64,000 bases of DNA from Limnanthes douglasii subsp. nivea (Eukaryota > Streptophyta > Magnoliopsida > Brassicales > Limnanthaceae), in NCBI GenBank assembly GCA_036936605.1, contig JAUPFV010000005.1, positions 61,772,742-61,836,741 on the forward strand, written 5' to 3'. The translations under genes were made by a program, and so were the position numbers. The notes beneath the pieces were generated by a model that was given only the letters and a program-made list of their open reading frames with translations, was not told the origin of the DNA and did not search any database. Shown here in pieces: positions 36,147 to 47,950 of this stretch (positions within the stretch are counted from its first letter, which is position 1; the number at the start of each line of letters is the position of its first letter).

Positions 36147-37739
36147 GTTGTATGTTTGTTTATTTCATTTTAATGTTTATTTTCTATTTTCTCAAACTTG
36201 TCTTTTTTGCTATTTTCTAATTCTCTATTTTTTGAACAAAAATCTTTCATAATATTTGAAAACAAAAAGTAAAATATGATTGTATATTAAGGAATATAAG
36301 CAAGTAAAGAGGGTTTTAGTCAATATAATCGAGCCAACATGTCTATCCTAATTACTAAAGAAAATGAATTTCCGCGAATTGCAAGCAAAAACTCCAGACT
36401 GTACTTTGTTGGACAAAATTATACACGTCCTCAACCTATAATTTTGAATTTTTTGTTTTTGAATGAATCAATCAACCTATACCTTTGAACTTGTTGTTTT
36501 GGAATAAATCAATCACTTGAGGGTACAAAACCGTAAAACTTGTTCAGATGCCTTCGAAATTTGAACAACATAATCTGTAGATGTTTGATTCCCGCAATTT
36601 CATTTGTAAGGATAGTGTCTAGTCTAGTCTAGTCTAGAGATATAGTCATCCAATTGGCTGCCAAGTTGGTCAGCTTCGAGTAGCATATTCATTTCCTCCG
36701 TAACCAGCCTTATTTTTCCTCCAATTGATTTCAATGGGCAGATACAAGATACTTTTTCTCATGTAACAGCTCTTAAAGATCGCCATCCAGATCACTAAGT
36801 TTCATTACTGCATCAGTTTTTGACACTGTGTAGGTCTCACCTTAATTATTATTCATCCATGATGGATCTTCATGTTCATAAACTTCCTCATTATAATCAA
36901 AATCAAAATCATCTTCAATTGTTTCCATTTGTTCACTTTATAGCGAACCGGATGCAGAATTGTAGCAATATTTATTTTATCTTCTCAATATTAACAAGTC
37001 TTCGACATATCTTAGAGTAAAGTATGATGTAAAACAAAATTGGTGATTCATTTGTATATGTTGTATATTTATTTATTTATGTTTTAATGTTTTTTATCAT
37101 CTATTTTCTCAAACTTATCTTATTTTATTTTTGCTTTTTTTAAATTCATTTCTAATTTTAATTTCAATTTGATTTCATGATATCAGCTGGTTCACTTTGA
37201 TAATTTTTTATTTATAATATTCAATATTATTGATAAAGTAATAAATTATTTTTATTTATAATATACAATATAATATTTGAACACGTGAGTTTTCTTGACT
37301 CATATACTAAACTCATTCACTTTGAGAATCAGAAAAAAAAAATGTGCAATCTATTGAATCTGTAGAATACTAGTATAGATATATGAACCATTTAGATGTA
37401 GAGAACATTTATAGAATTTTTTCCATTCAAAATCATAAACTTAGAGAAAAAATTATATTATCAAGTTATTAAAGTCGGTATTTTATATATATCATTAAAA
37501 GTGTTTCTATTTGGAAACAAAGTATGATAATATAAAAGCAAGTGATTTCATTATATCTCTTTTTCTCTTTTTCTGCTAACATTTCTCTACACAAATTTCT
37601 AAATGGATAAGAAGCCTTAGTGTAATTTAAAAGATTTACTTGTTCTTATTTGTGGTTGTCTCGAATAAACCATGCAACAACAATTGCATAGGTGAGACTG
37701 CAACTAGGAAGATTTTTTTATCTCAGTTTTATACACTTC
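35822..37739. other. AT-rich intergenic DNA
   Basis: No gene seen. Contains a (TA)n run at 36117-36142, about four tandem GTCTA units at 36617-36638, and an ~90-bp phrase occurring twice in direct orientation (about 36143-36230 and 37057-37150), both with TATTTTCTCAAACTTRTCTT. Confidence 0.5.
36117..36142. repeat. (TA)n microsatellite
   Basis: About 13 TA units. Confidence 0.9.
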
Positions 37740-38165
37740 CGTTGACACATTCAGAAACCTGCGGATTTAACTCACTAAATTTTTGAGTTGTCCGTTCTTC
37801 CAATTTTAAGAATCCATGTTTTTTTCACACATCAACAACTTTCAACAACATCTCGCAAGTGGGATCAAATCGCATATTCTTAACAAAATTCTCTAGCTCA
37901 TGCATACACTCATATCGAGAATATAACCCAATCATGTACTCATAATGTTCAAGACGGAGTATATTGAAATACTCACTTGACATCAAAAGTAAAATAACGC
38001 CTACCTAGTTTAACTTGACTTTCGTATATGCACACTAAAAAAAGTCTTTGAAACATGACATGGTCAGGTTTAAGATCTTCCTGCTCCATACACATAACCA
38101 ATTGAAGTGCATTTCCACCATTTTTATTGCGACAAGAATATATTATAACCATAAGCACATCTTAA
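37740..38165 (-). pseudogene. PPR protein C-terminal relic (E-type)
   Basis: Minus-strand reading gives GGNALQLVMCMEQEDLKPDH then RLFLVCIYESQVKLGRRYF, a PPR repeat of the kind seen in plant PLS-class proteins (AL.LF..M..EG.KPD..TF...L.AC.....V..GR.YF). It continues with LEHYEYMIGLYSRYECMHEL and FVKNMRFDPTC, then KKHGFLKLEERTTQKFSELN, the usual end of the last repeat and start of the E motif. An in-frame stop sits before KKHG, and neither the upstream repeats nor a DYW domain are visible. This is a fragment of an organelle RNA-editing-type PPR gene, probably a decayed or transposed copy. Confidence 0.8.
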
Positions 38166-38379
38166 TGCCTTCACAACTATATTTTACAATATTAGAATTG
38201 CCTCTTACGTTTTTAAGTTGCACTTGACTTATAGTCATACTCGCTTTAATTGAATGTCTGACCTTTTATATTTTTTTAGCCATGTCTAGATTATAACTAT
38301 GTTCACTTATTAATTATAACTTTGATTATAATTTGATAACATATGCAAACTTGTATTCATTATAAGAGATAACAAACCC
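38166..38379. other. Spacer, nothing recognised
   Basis: A/T-rich, no motif. Confidence 0.4.
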
Positions 38380-38875
38380 CTTCCAGCACCTCATCTGCAG
38401 GGGGCTCGGTCAACAAGAGTGCCCCATTTAGCAGCCTATCTTCAGGGGTCTCGGCCAGCAGTTGCACCCCTTAAGCACCTCATCTTCAGGGGCTCGGTTA
38501 GCAGCAGCATCCGCCGCAGCAGCTCATCTTTAGGGGGCTCGTTCCGCAGTTGCACCTCATCAGCACCTTGTTTTTAAGGGGTTTAGCCAGCAATTCTACC
38601 CCCTTCACCACCTCATCTTTAGAGGGATCGGTCAGCAACAACAGTCCCTTCAACACCTCATCTTTAGAGGGCTCGGTCAGTAACAACAGTCCCTTCAGCA
38701 CCTCATCTTCATGGGGCTTGATCAGCAGCAATACCCCATTCAGTACCTCAACTTCAGGGTGTTGGGTTAGCAACAACACCTCTTTTAGCACCTCGTCTTC
38801 AGGGGGCTTGGTTAGCAGCATCACCCCTTTCAACACCTCATCTTCAGAGGGCTCGATCAGTAGTGGAAGAATAAT
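38380..38875. repeat. 45-bp minisatellite, about 11 units
   Basis: Units start near AGCACCTCATCTTCAGGGG and contain CTCGGTCAGCAGCAAC. I count about 11 copies. Unit length is a multiple of three, so long frames stay open on both strands: minus strand with a 15-residue repeat around TEPSKDEVLKGL (38498-38977) and plus strand with SSLEGSVSNNSPF (38550-38903). It is richer in G+C than its surroundings. Nothing proves that either frame is a gene. Confidence 0.9.
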
Positions 38876-41800
38876 ATATTTGGGGAACTTCTTGTGCAAG
38901 TAAAACAAAAAGTTAAAATAGAAGAGACAACACAAGAAAAAATGTCGGTAATATCTAATTTTTATGCATCCTACCACCCATACTTATTTCATTCTTAACC
39001 CGCCCTTGTGGCTCAGGTTCAATACACTAAACCATCTCAATGAATTTTTTATTTTTAAAATATGAACCTCATATCCAACAATCAACAACCCGGAAAAGGT
39101 CATGAGTCTGGAAACCTTAGAGGTTTTAATACCCAATATAGTGAGATCATCACTGACAGAGTCACAATTAATGACCAAGGCCAAAAGTCAGTTCGGTTCC
39201 AAAAATGAGAAAATATGCGATGACCAAAAAAGTCTTGAAATAAAAAAATTATGTAAGTATCATAACGATAACAACCATCATACCTGAGATTGTGGGGTTT
39301 CGAAAGACACAATTTAATACCTCGTCAATTATTGAAAACTTCATAAATTTATCAAAGGTCAAGCCCCTAAATTCTCTAAGCGCGCTCACTAGCACCCCGA
39401 AACGAGCCCCATATGTATACACAAGCGGATATTGGCTAAACATGGTTCCATGGAAAGTTAACCATAGATGTTTCTGAAGTCTAAGGATCTAAAATGATGA
39501 TTTTGAAGTTTATGGACTAAATAAAAGAAAATATGATAGTCAATAGGCTATTTACCAATTTAAGCCTGTTTTTGCATGTATCACAAAGAATTCATAAAAG
39601 AGTCACATAAAGCTTAATAATCAGTATGTATCTCAATTTGATCCACCTCTATCGTTTTTCTCTCCTTATGACTGCATTCGTTGATGATGACTTAAAATGA
39701 GTAATAAGATCACATGAAGATGTTATACTCATCATCGCCAAAATTGTGGGAGTCAAAGTCATACGAATCATGATTCATGTATTTAATAAAAATTATGACT
39801 AAATCATAAGTATAACACCTCATCTCGCCCTCTCAGAACATCTTTTAGGGCTTCAACAGACCCGAGACTCTAGTAATCGGCGAGTTAAGACTCGCGTTTG
39901 GACGAGGGTTTATATTTCGTTCTCGGATGAGGGGTTTACAAATAGAGGAAAGTATATTCATAGTAGATGAACCATCGTCTTACAACTGTATCCTCGATCG
40001 GTCAAATGTGGGATATAATATTGATTATGCACTAGTCCATATGTTATATTGTCAACAAAAAATTAGCATAATCAAAGATAATTAACCTGACGTTAGGGAA
40101 TGTTATGCCATTTCTTTCACTTCACGAGACTAAAAATAATCTTGGGGCCCATACTTTTAAATGGCCTACACAATCTAATTGAGGCCCACTAAACCATCGA
40201 GTAATGAAAAGTAATGAAAGAAATCACTATTTCTTTCAGACGTATGGTCCACAACGAACGTGGCATACGAGGGGTTATACGATCTTAAATACTAACATTT
40301 GTATACAATAATTTTGATATTTTTATTTGGTTTGTGCAATACATTACATGGGTTCCAGATTTGATAGGATGTCACAAATTATTAATCAATTATATTTTTT
40401 GGCCAATAAACATGTAGGGGAGGATAGACATAGTGGTGGTTTTTCCAAAAACACATGGGGGATGATGGTTTCTCATAGTCACAGATACTTATCAAATTGG
40501 ATGGATACCAAAACAATTGTGAATATTCAAGGCAAATATGTAATAAACTTCTTTCATATTAACATATTTTACAAGTTTGGGGTCCATAAGATCTTAACCC
40601 CATAAAATGGAAAGAAGTTTCGCACTGAGGAACTCGCCAACTTTGGTAGTATTTGGGGGATCAAACCAGATTATTCCAGTTTAATAATTTTCTATGTCTA
40701 ACGTTTCATGTTTATGTATTATGCTATGTTTATATATTATGCTAAGTCTTTAAATGATGTACAATTATGTTGCCATATTTTGTGTGTATTAGGTAAGCAT
40801 ATTCTATTGTGAATATATATCATTCAGGGTGGAAATGATATCATGTAAGCGTTGAGCACTTGAAATTTATGATATACATGGTGGTGTTTTCATGCACATC
40901 GATTGTTTATTTTTATTTTCAAGTTTGGATTTTAAATGACATTCTACTGTTCTTGAGATATCTGAACTATTGAAGATAAATCTAATAAATATTATAGAAA
41001 TGTTACACTAAAAGTATATTCAATTACGTAGCTAGTATTTTACAATGATTTGCATTTGAAAATTATATGAGTTCATTCTCTGTAATTGTGTACAGTCTAA
41101 ATCAACAATTAAGTGATCCTTACTGGTGATCATATAGAAAAAATAGTTGGGCTCTCATTGTTAAATACTAATAGTTGTGTGTAGCTGGTCCAAAATAATT
41201 CTATTTGTATTATGGTGAGCAAATTGTTGCGTGATATTGTATTTGTATTTACATGACGCATACTCATGTACAACTATACTTTAATGCTAAATGATTTTAG
41301 TTAAATATTTCATAAAGTAATCATGATCAACCCAAAAGAAGGTTTACATGTCTACATGTGTGGTCGTGAACCAATATTATTGCCTTTTCTTTATAAGTAA
41401 TGTATGATGTGTGGGCCCAAATATCTCTAATAAGATTGCGACAAGTCAGTTCTTATAAATTCATATTAGAACTTAAAACCTTAAGAAAAATCATATGATT
41501 AAGATTAAATATTGTATTTTTAAGTTGTAGTTATACTTTTAGGTAACTATATACCAAATTATATAGATGGAATGGAATATGAAATTTGTGTTCATTAGAA
41601 ATTCCAATAATGTATATGAATATAAAATTAGATGATCATTTCTTTCATTTTGAAATTTATGAAAAGATGGGATGGCTACAATAATATAAAATATGGTCCA
41701 ATCTTATAAGTATGGTGACAGTCTATAAGATATTATATAAACATATCATACCATATAAATATATATGATTCCAACCCATATTGCTCAAATCATATGCATA

Positions 41801-43950
41801 TTCAAAATGTTCATATTTCTAAGCTTCATATTTTGACCACTTGTGTCGAAATCAAAAGCAAAGTTTATATTTTATTTATAGGTGAAGAAATTTGAAAATA
41901 GTTGGTCTTGACCAACTCGGTCGAAATTAGTTGTATTTTTATTATTTAAGCAAGACAACTGATTTCAACCATGTAAATCAAAATAAGAAGAAAAATTATC
42001 ATCTTTTTAATAGGTGACTAAATTTATAAATAATTGATTTTGAGTACATTGATCAAAAAAATAGTTGTTCTTTTATTTATTAAAGCTACTAATTTAGTTG
42101 TAAAACTAAATTAAAATACAACAAATTTTGAAACTGAGATTCAAAATCAATTGCACAACTAAAAATAAAACTTGATTTCTATCGATTGATTACGTATTTT
42201 ATATTTTAAGTGATTATTGTTTCTTATGTTCAGAAAAGTTGAATTAAATATATTACAAGTAATTAAGAAACATAGTTATGGATCAGCAACACGAAGATTG
42301 ATCATTATAGGGTAAGATCCATATCATATTACCGTATAATGCATTAGCTCATCCATAGATTTATGTGGATACTACAAAAAGGCACATCGAATGAATGAGT
42401 AGTAATGGTACATATAGTTTAAAACAACATATCAAAGCAAATTAAATATTATTCCAAAATATATTTTTAGAAATTTAATTTATATAAATAATTAAATAAA
42501 AAGTTTACAAGCTTAAACAAAATGATTCTCAGAGGGGTAAAAAAGTGGAACAACTTTTAGAGAAAATGTAATAACAATACATTAAAACACGATCGTAACA
42601 ACGAAACAAATGTAAAAACTCGGCATCCACTTATGAAAACTTGCAACGTAAAAGAAGCATCTAGCCTTTTTAATTCAGTATCCAACTTGGTACATGTACT
42701 GCGAAATTGTTCATACAAAGTAAAGTATCTACGAATTTCCTCATTTTATTATGCATTAGACTTGTCGAAGTTTATTCGGCTTCGATAAATAGAGAACATT
42801 AGTCCTAAAACTACAATGATTATCCATCTTTTTATCTGTTACCTCAATAATATACGGATGTATATACAAGGAGGATGGAGATGGTCAAGATAGGTTTACA
42901 AGTCCGAGCTTTTTTATTTCTAGGAGACATTATCTCTTATTTGGTTTGACTACATATTGGTTTGTTGTGCTTATAACTATTGTAGGGGTCCAAATGTGTG
43001 GTTACACTACCTATTCGTTTGATCACATTCTCAAAATAAGATTTCTCTCGTTTGGTCAAACTAACTTTAACCAATTTTTTCGAACATCATTTCGTCCTTA
43101 CCGATTGTTTGAGTGGAACAAATTTAGTTAACTTCGGATCAAATACTTCAAAGATCCTTTTATGATATAAATAATCCAATCCTGATCATATTGACAAACC
43201 AAACCACATCAAAGTTTATTTATCAGCACATTTTTATTTGTCACATTATTTTTCTATAAAAATTTATAAGTTTTCCACCTCTTCTCGATCATATAAATTT
43301 TCATAACATAATATTTTTAAACATTGGTGTTATCTCGCACGCACAAAAAGAATCATGTATCGATCTAACAACATATTTGTATGCTTATTTGTTGGCATGT
43401 ATCTTGCTAGTCTATTTATATTGGTCTAACATAATATTAATGCAATATGTTGTGATATAATCCTTCACCATTTTAAATAATTAACAGTCGTATATGAATT
43501 TACATTTTACAATTCATTCCCCATAATATGTTATTATATTCGCGCTTTGAATAACGAGTAAACGTTTTAGTTTTGTCTACAACATTTCAAAGTTCAAATG
43601 TATATCCCTGAATTGTTTCAATGTTGAATATGCACTTTCGAAACTTATATAAGAAAATGAACAATTAGTTCGATTACGTTATGTTAATTACTATAACTTT
43701 AATATTAATCGATGAACGGTATTACCGATTAGTTGTCGTGTTTCCATAATGATTGGCTTGATTAATGTGTGCATGTAAGATTTTTTCTCCATACGATTTG
43801 AGATAAGATGTTTTAACATACTTCAATATGTTCAAATAGTCTATAACAGTGTTATTTATGGTCGTTAAGTTTGGCTACAATTTGAATCGGTTTCTGAATA
43901 TACAAATGTATTCCAAACATTAAAAATCTTGTCGAATACCTTACCTTTAG
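38876..43950. other. Intergenic DNA, no gene recognised
   Basis: About 5 kb without a gene I can name. From 39090 to 40280 the sequence is less A/T-rich and resembles old LTR or promoter DNA, but I found no partner repeat. A frame at 40327-40605 (+) followed by an open KKFRTEELANFGSIWGIKPD stretch at 40614 looks protein-like but matches nothing I recognise. From 40700 on it is strongly A/T-rich. Confidence 0.4.
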
Positions 43951-44479
43951 TGATGTAGATCGGGCGACCCACAGTTATGTAGTTGTTTTGGACAGACCCA
44001 AATGGGCCTTATTTGTCACTTGGGTATCAGATTTGGGCGAAATTGGTACTTAATGTGAACGTCTCGAGAAGTCCAACAATTCTCGAAAGCATCACAATAT
44101 ATGTCACAAAATTCGGACATCTAATTCCACTGTTTAAGGTCCGAAAAACCTATTTTATTGTTTTTTATATTTCATTTTATTTTATTATAGAAAAATTTAT
44201 TATTTACTGAATCAAATCTGATTGCATTTAGATTTGATTTGATTTTTATTTTTAATATCTTTATTTAATTTTTTAGAATATTTGATTATGGTTTTGGGTA
44301 GTTGTTATATAAAGCATCTTATACCTTATTTTGTTGTCAGACTTCTATGAATCAAAATTGAGTTTGTCTCTAAGTCTCTTATACTCTAACCTAGGGTTAA
44401 GGTTTATTTATCCTCTGTTTCGTCTTCTTATTTCTTGTGCTTGTATCCGTTTGTTCTACCTCTCATATAAACGCCACCA
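43951..44479 (+). repeat. LTR 1 of a chromovirus-like Ty3 array
   Basis: 529 bp starting TGATGTAGATCGGGCGACCC and ending CACCA shortly before a tRNA-Met primer site. Blocks shared with the LTRs at 45543 and 47442 include GGTCTTATTTGTCAC (GGCC here), TTTGGGTAGTT, TATAAAGCATCTT and GAATCAAAATTGAGTTT. Confidence 0.92.
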
Positions 44480-44482
44480 TAT

Positions 44483-44495
44483 TGGTATCAGAGCG
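44483..44495 (+). other. Primer-binding site (tRNA-iMet type)
   Basis: TGGTATCAGAGCG, three bases after LTR 1; exact match to the usual initiator-tRNA-Met site. Confidence 0.92.
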
Positions 44496-44512
44496 AAAAA
44501 ACTCCTACAACA

Positions 44513-45170
44513 TGGGTTATAGAGGTATGCCGCCTAAAAGATCATTTTGCGGGAAGTCCACTCTTCCGATCACAGAATCGGTCAATCAGGGAGCGACTAG
44601 GGATCGCCTCAGTTGAAGAATTCTTTGATTTCAAAGAGGTTTTGTATGCAAAATGGGTACAGTTGGCTGCAATTAAGCTTCAAGGCCAAGTTGCATCTTT
44701 GTGGTAACTAGTTAAAGCAGACCATATCAAGGTAACGTAAGCAAAAAATAACAACATGGCTAAATTTGTGAAACACTTGAAGGCTACTTTTTTGCCTTAC
44801 AATTATGCGCAAATAATATACCAGCGGTTCCAAAACCTTAAATAAGGATCAAAGACTGTTGATGAATACACTAACAATTTTTTTAAGTTGCAAAACCGTG
44901 TTGATATTGATGATTCGGTACCAATTAGTATTTTGCTACATATGTGGGATGAGACAATACTTTCAAGACCAAATGAACATGTTCGACTCTAGAATGTGTC
45001 TGAAGCACATCAACATGTATTGCATCTGGAGAAAGTCATTTCACAAAGGTCTTATGAAGGATATACTGCCAGAACAATTCCAATGACGTTTCCAAAAAGG
45101 ACGGTTCCAGGTCCTAGCCCAACAGTAGCAACTATCACTCATATTCGTACATATGCTAATTCACATGTCC
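44513..45170 (+). pseudogene. Ty3 gag relic, copy A
   Basis: After the primer site, ATG at 44513 starts a Gag-like reading. The Retrotrans_gag core is seen at 44600-45000: VEEFFDFKEVLYAKWVQLAA, FVKHLKATFLPYNYAQIIYQ, RFQNLK then GSKTVDEYTNNFFKLQNRVD, then DETILSRPNEH. Stops and frameshifts interrupt it. It ends with SQRSYEGYTARTIPMTFPKR (45035-45100), a segment that recurs in copy B. Beyond about 45170 the rest of gag and all of pol are missing. Confidence 0.82.
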
Positions 45171-45179
45171 CGTTTGACA

Positions 45180-45542
45180 TTTTTGTGTTGGAAAAACAAA
45201 ATATGATATTTTTGTGTTTGATATTATGAATACTTTGACAGAAGAAAAGGGTATTGTTTAAATGGATAGAATTATAGGTTTTATAATAGAACATGGAGGA
45301 GCTTTTCTATGTGATAGAGTGATACAAAATATTTGTGAGGGTATTGTGATACAAAATATGCAATTGAGGGATGAAAATGAGGAACTGTTTGACATACATT
45401 TGTCGCATATCACCATAAAAGAGTCTGTTGTTTACTCTGTCTAGCTACGTCCACCATGAGAAATCGATAGACAAACAAAATCAATATTTAATAAAAATCT
45501 CATTGGGAATTTGAGGGCGAATTCTTCCCAACCGGGAGCGGA
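45180..45542 (+). other. Ty3 internal 3' end, copy A
   Basis: About 360 bp before LTR 2, closely matching 47090-47441. It holds a short open frame (45262-45444) with RDENEELFDIHLSHITIK, also present in copy B, and ends with the purine-rich GGGAGCGGA polypurine tract just before the LTR. The protein, if any, is not recognised. Confidence 0.7.
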
Positions 45543-45938
45543 TGATGTAGGTCTGACGACCCACACTTATGAAACTATTTTGGACATACGTAAATGGGTC
45601 TTATTTGTCACTCGAGTATCCGATCTGGGAAAAAATTTGTATTCAAATTGAACATCTCGACAAGCCCACAATTCTCAAAAGCGTGACACTACATGTGAGG
45701 AAATTCGGACATCAAATTCCACTATTTATGGTCTGAAAAACCTATTTTACTTTTTTTTATTAGAAAAATATTTTAATTAGTGAATCAAATCTGATTGCAT
45801 TCATATTTGATTTATTTTTAATTTTTAATTTTTTTAGTATATTTGATTAGGGTTTTGGGTAGTTAATATATAAAGCATCTTGTACCCTATTTTGTCGTCA
45901 GACTTTTATGAATCAAAATTGAGTTTTTCTCGAAGTAT
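45543..45938 (+). repeat. LTR 2 (3' truncated) shared by two Ty3 copies
   Basis: Starts TGATGTAGGTCTGACGACCC and matches LTR 1 and LTR 3, but breaks off at GAAGTATCTCAT and passes directly into internal gag sequence. The last part of the LTR, the primer site and the first ~520 bases of gag are deleted. Confidence 0.9.
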
Positions 45939-46800
45939 CTCATTTGGAGAAAGTCCTTGCACAAAGGTCTTATGAAGGATATACTGCCAGAACAATTCCA
46001 ATGACGTTTCCAAAAAGGAAAGTTCCAGGTCCTAGCCCAGTTGTAACAATGTCACTCCTATTTGTATATGTGCTAATTTACCGGTCCCTAGTCACGCAGG
46101 TACTTCCTTGCTGGTCATGTGCTACCACTGTCACGAACTATGGCACGTTACTTTGCAATGTCCAAAATTATGACAACAGCCACAACAATTGAGGAGTTTA
46201 TTCACCGAAGCTGCTGATTTCGAAGGTGAACCATAGTTTGATGAGGAACTGGAGAAAACTGTTGATGAGGTTCAGGAGGAATAGGTTACCGGAGGAGATG
46301 TTGGGTAAGCATTGGTTTTAAGACGTTTCTGTTTTACACCTAAGACAAGAGGTGAATGGAATGTTTGGTTGCGAAACAATATCTTCCAATCGACTTGTAT
46401 TATCAGGGGAAAGGTATGTAAATTCGTTATTGATTCAAGGAGCTGCAAAAATGGGATTTGCGAAGAAGTTGTGCAGAAACTGGTCTTGAAAACAGAAGAC
46501 CACCCCAAACTCTACACACTCGCTTGGTTAAAGAAATGTAGTGAGGTAACAATCTCTAAAATGTGTCTGATGTCTTTCTCTGTCAGTAACTATAAGGATA
46601 AGGCATGGTATGATGTCATTGTTATGGATGCTTGTCACTTATTGCTAGGCTGACCATGGAAATATGATAGAAGTGTTGCATATGATGGTAGGAGAAACAA
46701 CTATAGTTTCATATGGAATAATGTTAGATTCATATTAACACCAACTAAAGAGGTATCCCCAAAACCTGCACTTATTGTATCACATGACTCGGTTAAGAAC
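45939..46800 (+). pseudogene. Ty3 gag-protease relic, copy B
   Basis: Begins inside gag with LAQRSYEGYTARTIPMTFPK. A zinc knuckle follows at about 46110-46150, CYHCHELWHVTLQC, a full CX2CX4HX4C. Then a retropepsin-like domain (46312-46800): RRFCFTPKTRGEWN, CIIRGKVCKFVIDSRSCKNG, CEEVVQKLVLKTEDHPK and DVIVMDACHLLLG. The active-site triplet is DSR where DSG is expected, so the protease is dead. A stop replaces the residue after LLLG. RT, RNase H and integrase are absent. Confidence 0.88.
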
Positions 46801-47441
46801 TTCTTAGCTTGAACAACATTTATAGAGCATGCTAGTGATACAAAAATTGTTTATCTATTGGTGGTTAAATAATTGGATAATGAAGATCTAATTAATGTTG
46901 AAAAGAAACTTGTAGATTGAAAAATTCTCTCAGACTTGAGTACACCATACTAAATCACTCCAAAGAATTTTTAGAAGAAGGACAACGAAGTAGTAGCTTT
47001 AATCGTGGAGATGCGCCTTCCAGGTATTTTCGGTTATCTTACAATCGAATCCTTGTTCTGGTTCCGTGTGGATGCATTGGGTTGTGTTTGAAAAACGAAA
47101 TATGATATTTTTGTGTTTGATATTATGAAGAGTTTGATAGAAGAAAAGAGTATTGTTTTAATGGATAAAATATTAGGTTTTGTAATAGAAAATCGAGGAG
47201 ATTTTCAAGGTGATAGTGTGTTACAAAATATTTATGAGGGTATTGTGATACAAAATGTGCAATTGAGGGATGAGAATGAAGAACTGTTTGACATACATTT
47301 GTCGCATATCACCATAAAATAGTCTGTTATTTACTTTGCCTAGCTACGTCTACCACGAGAAATCGATAGACAAACAAAATCAATATTTAATAAAAATCTC
47401 GTTGGGAATTTGGGGGAGAATTCTTCCCAACTGGGAGCGGA
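46801..47441 (+). other. Ty3 internal 3' end, copy B
   Basis: From about 47090 it matches copy A's 3' internal segment, including the short open frame 47113-47322 and the purine tract before the LTR. The part 46801-47090 looks like a short remnant at a large pol deletion. Confidence 0.65.
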
Positions 47442-47950
47442 TGATGTAGGTCAGACGACCCAAACTTATGAAACTGTTTTGGGCATACGCAAATGGGTCT
47501 TATTTGTCACTCGAGTATCAGATCTGGGAAAAATTGGTACTCAAATTGAACATCTCGACAAGCCCACAATTCTCAAAAGCGTGACAGTACATGTGAGGAA
47601 ATTCGGACATCAAATTCCATTATTTAGTGTCTGAAAAACCTATTTTAGTGTTTATTTTATTTTATTTTAGAAAAATATTTTAGTTAGTGAATCAAATTTG
47701 ATTGCATTTCATATTTGATTTAATTTTTATTTTTAATATTTTTATTTTATTTTATTAGTATACTTGATTAGGGTTTTGGGTAGTTAATCTTATACTCTAT
47801 TTTTGTCGTCAGACTTTGATGAATCAAAATTGAGTTTTTCTCTAAGTATTTTATACTATAACCTAGGGTTATGGTTTATTTATCCTCTGTTTCGTTTTCT
47901 TATTGCTTGTGTTTGCAACCATTCATTATACATCTTATATAACTGCCATC
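47442..47950 (+). repeat. LTR 3 of the Ty3 array
   Basis: About 509 bp starting TGATGTAGGTCAGACGACCC, close to LTR 2 and LTR 1. The right end is placed by alignment with LTR 1. No convincing 5-bp target duplication joins its flank to that of LTR 1. Confidence 0.88.

Noticed and set aside
38380..38875. Regular repeats as a CRISPR array
   Set aside because: The units are directly adjacent without unique spacers, and the DNA is plant nuclear.
38550..38903. 117-codon plus-strand and 159-codon minus-strand frames as genes
   Set aside because: Both exist because the minisatellite unit is 45 bp. No start context, no domain, no flanking exon evidence.
41800..42200. CACTA-type subterminal repeats around TTGGTCTTGACCAACTCGG
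   Set aside because: Only a few similar phrases, no CACTA end and no transposase.
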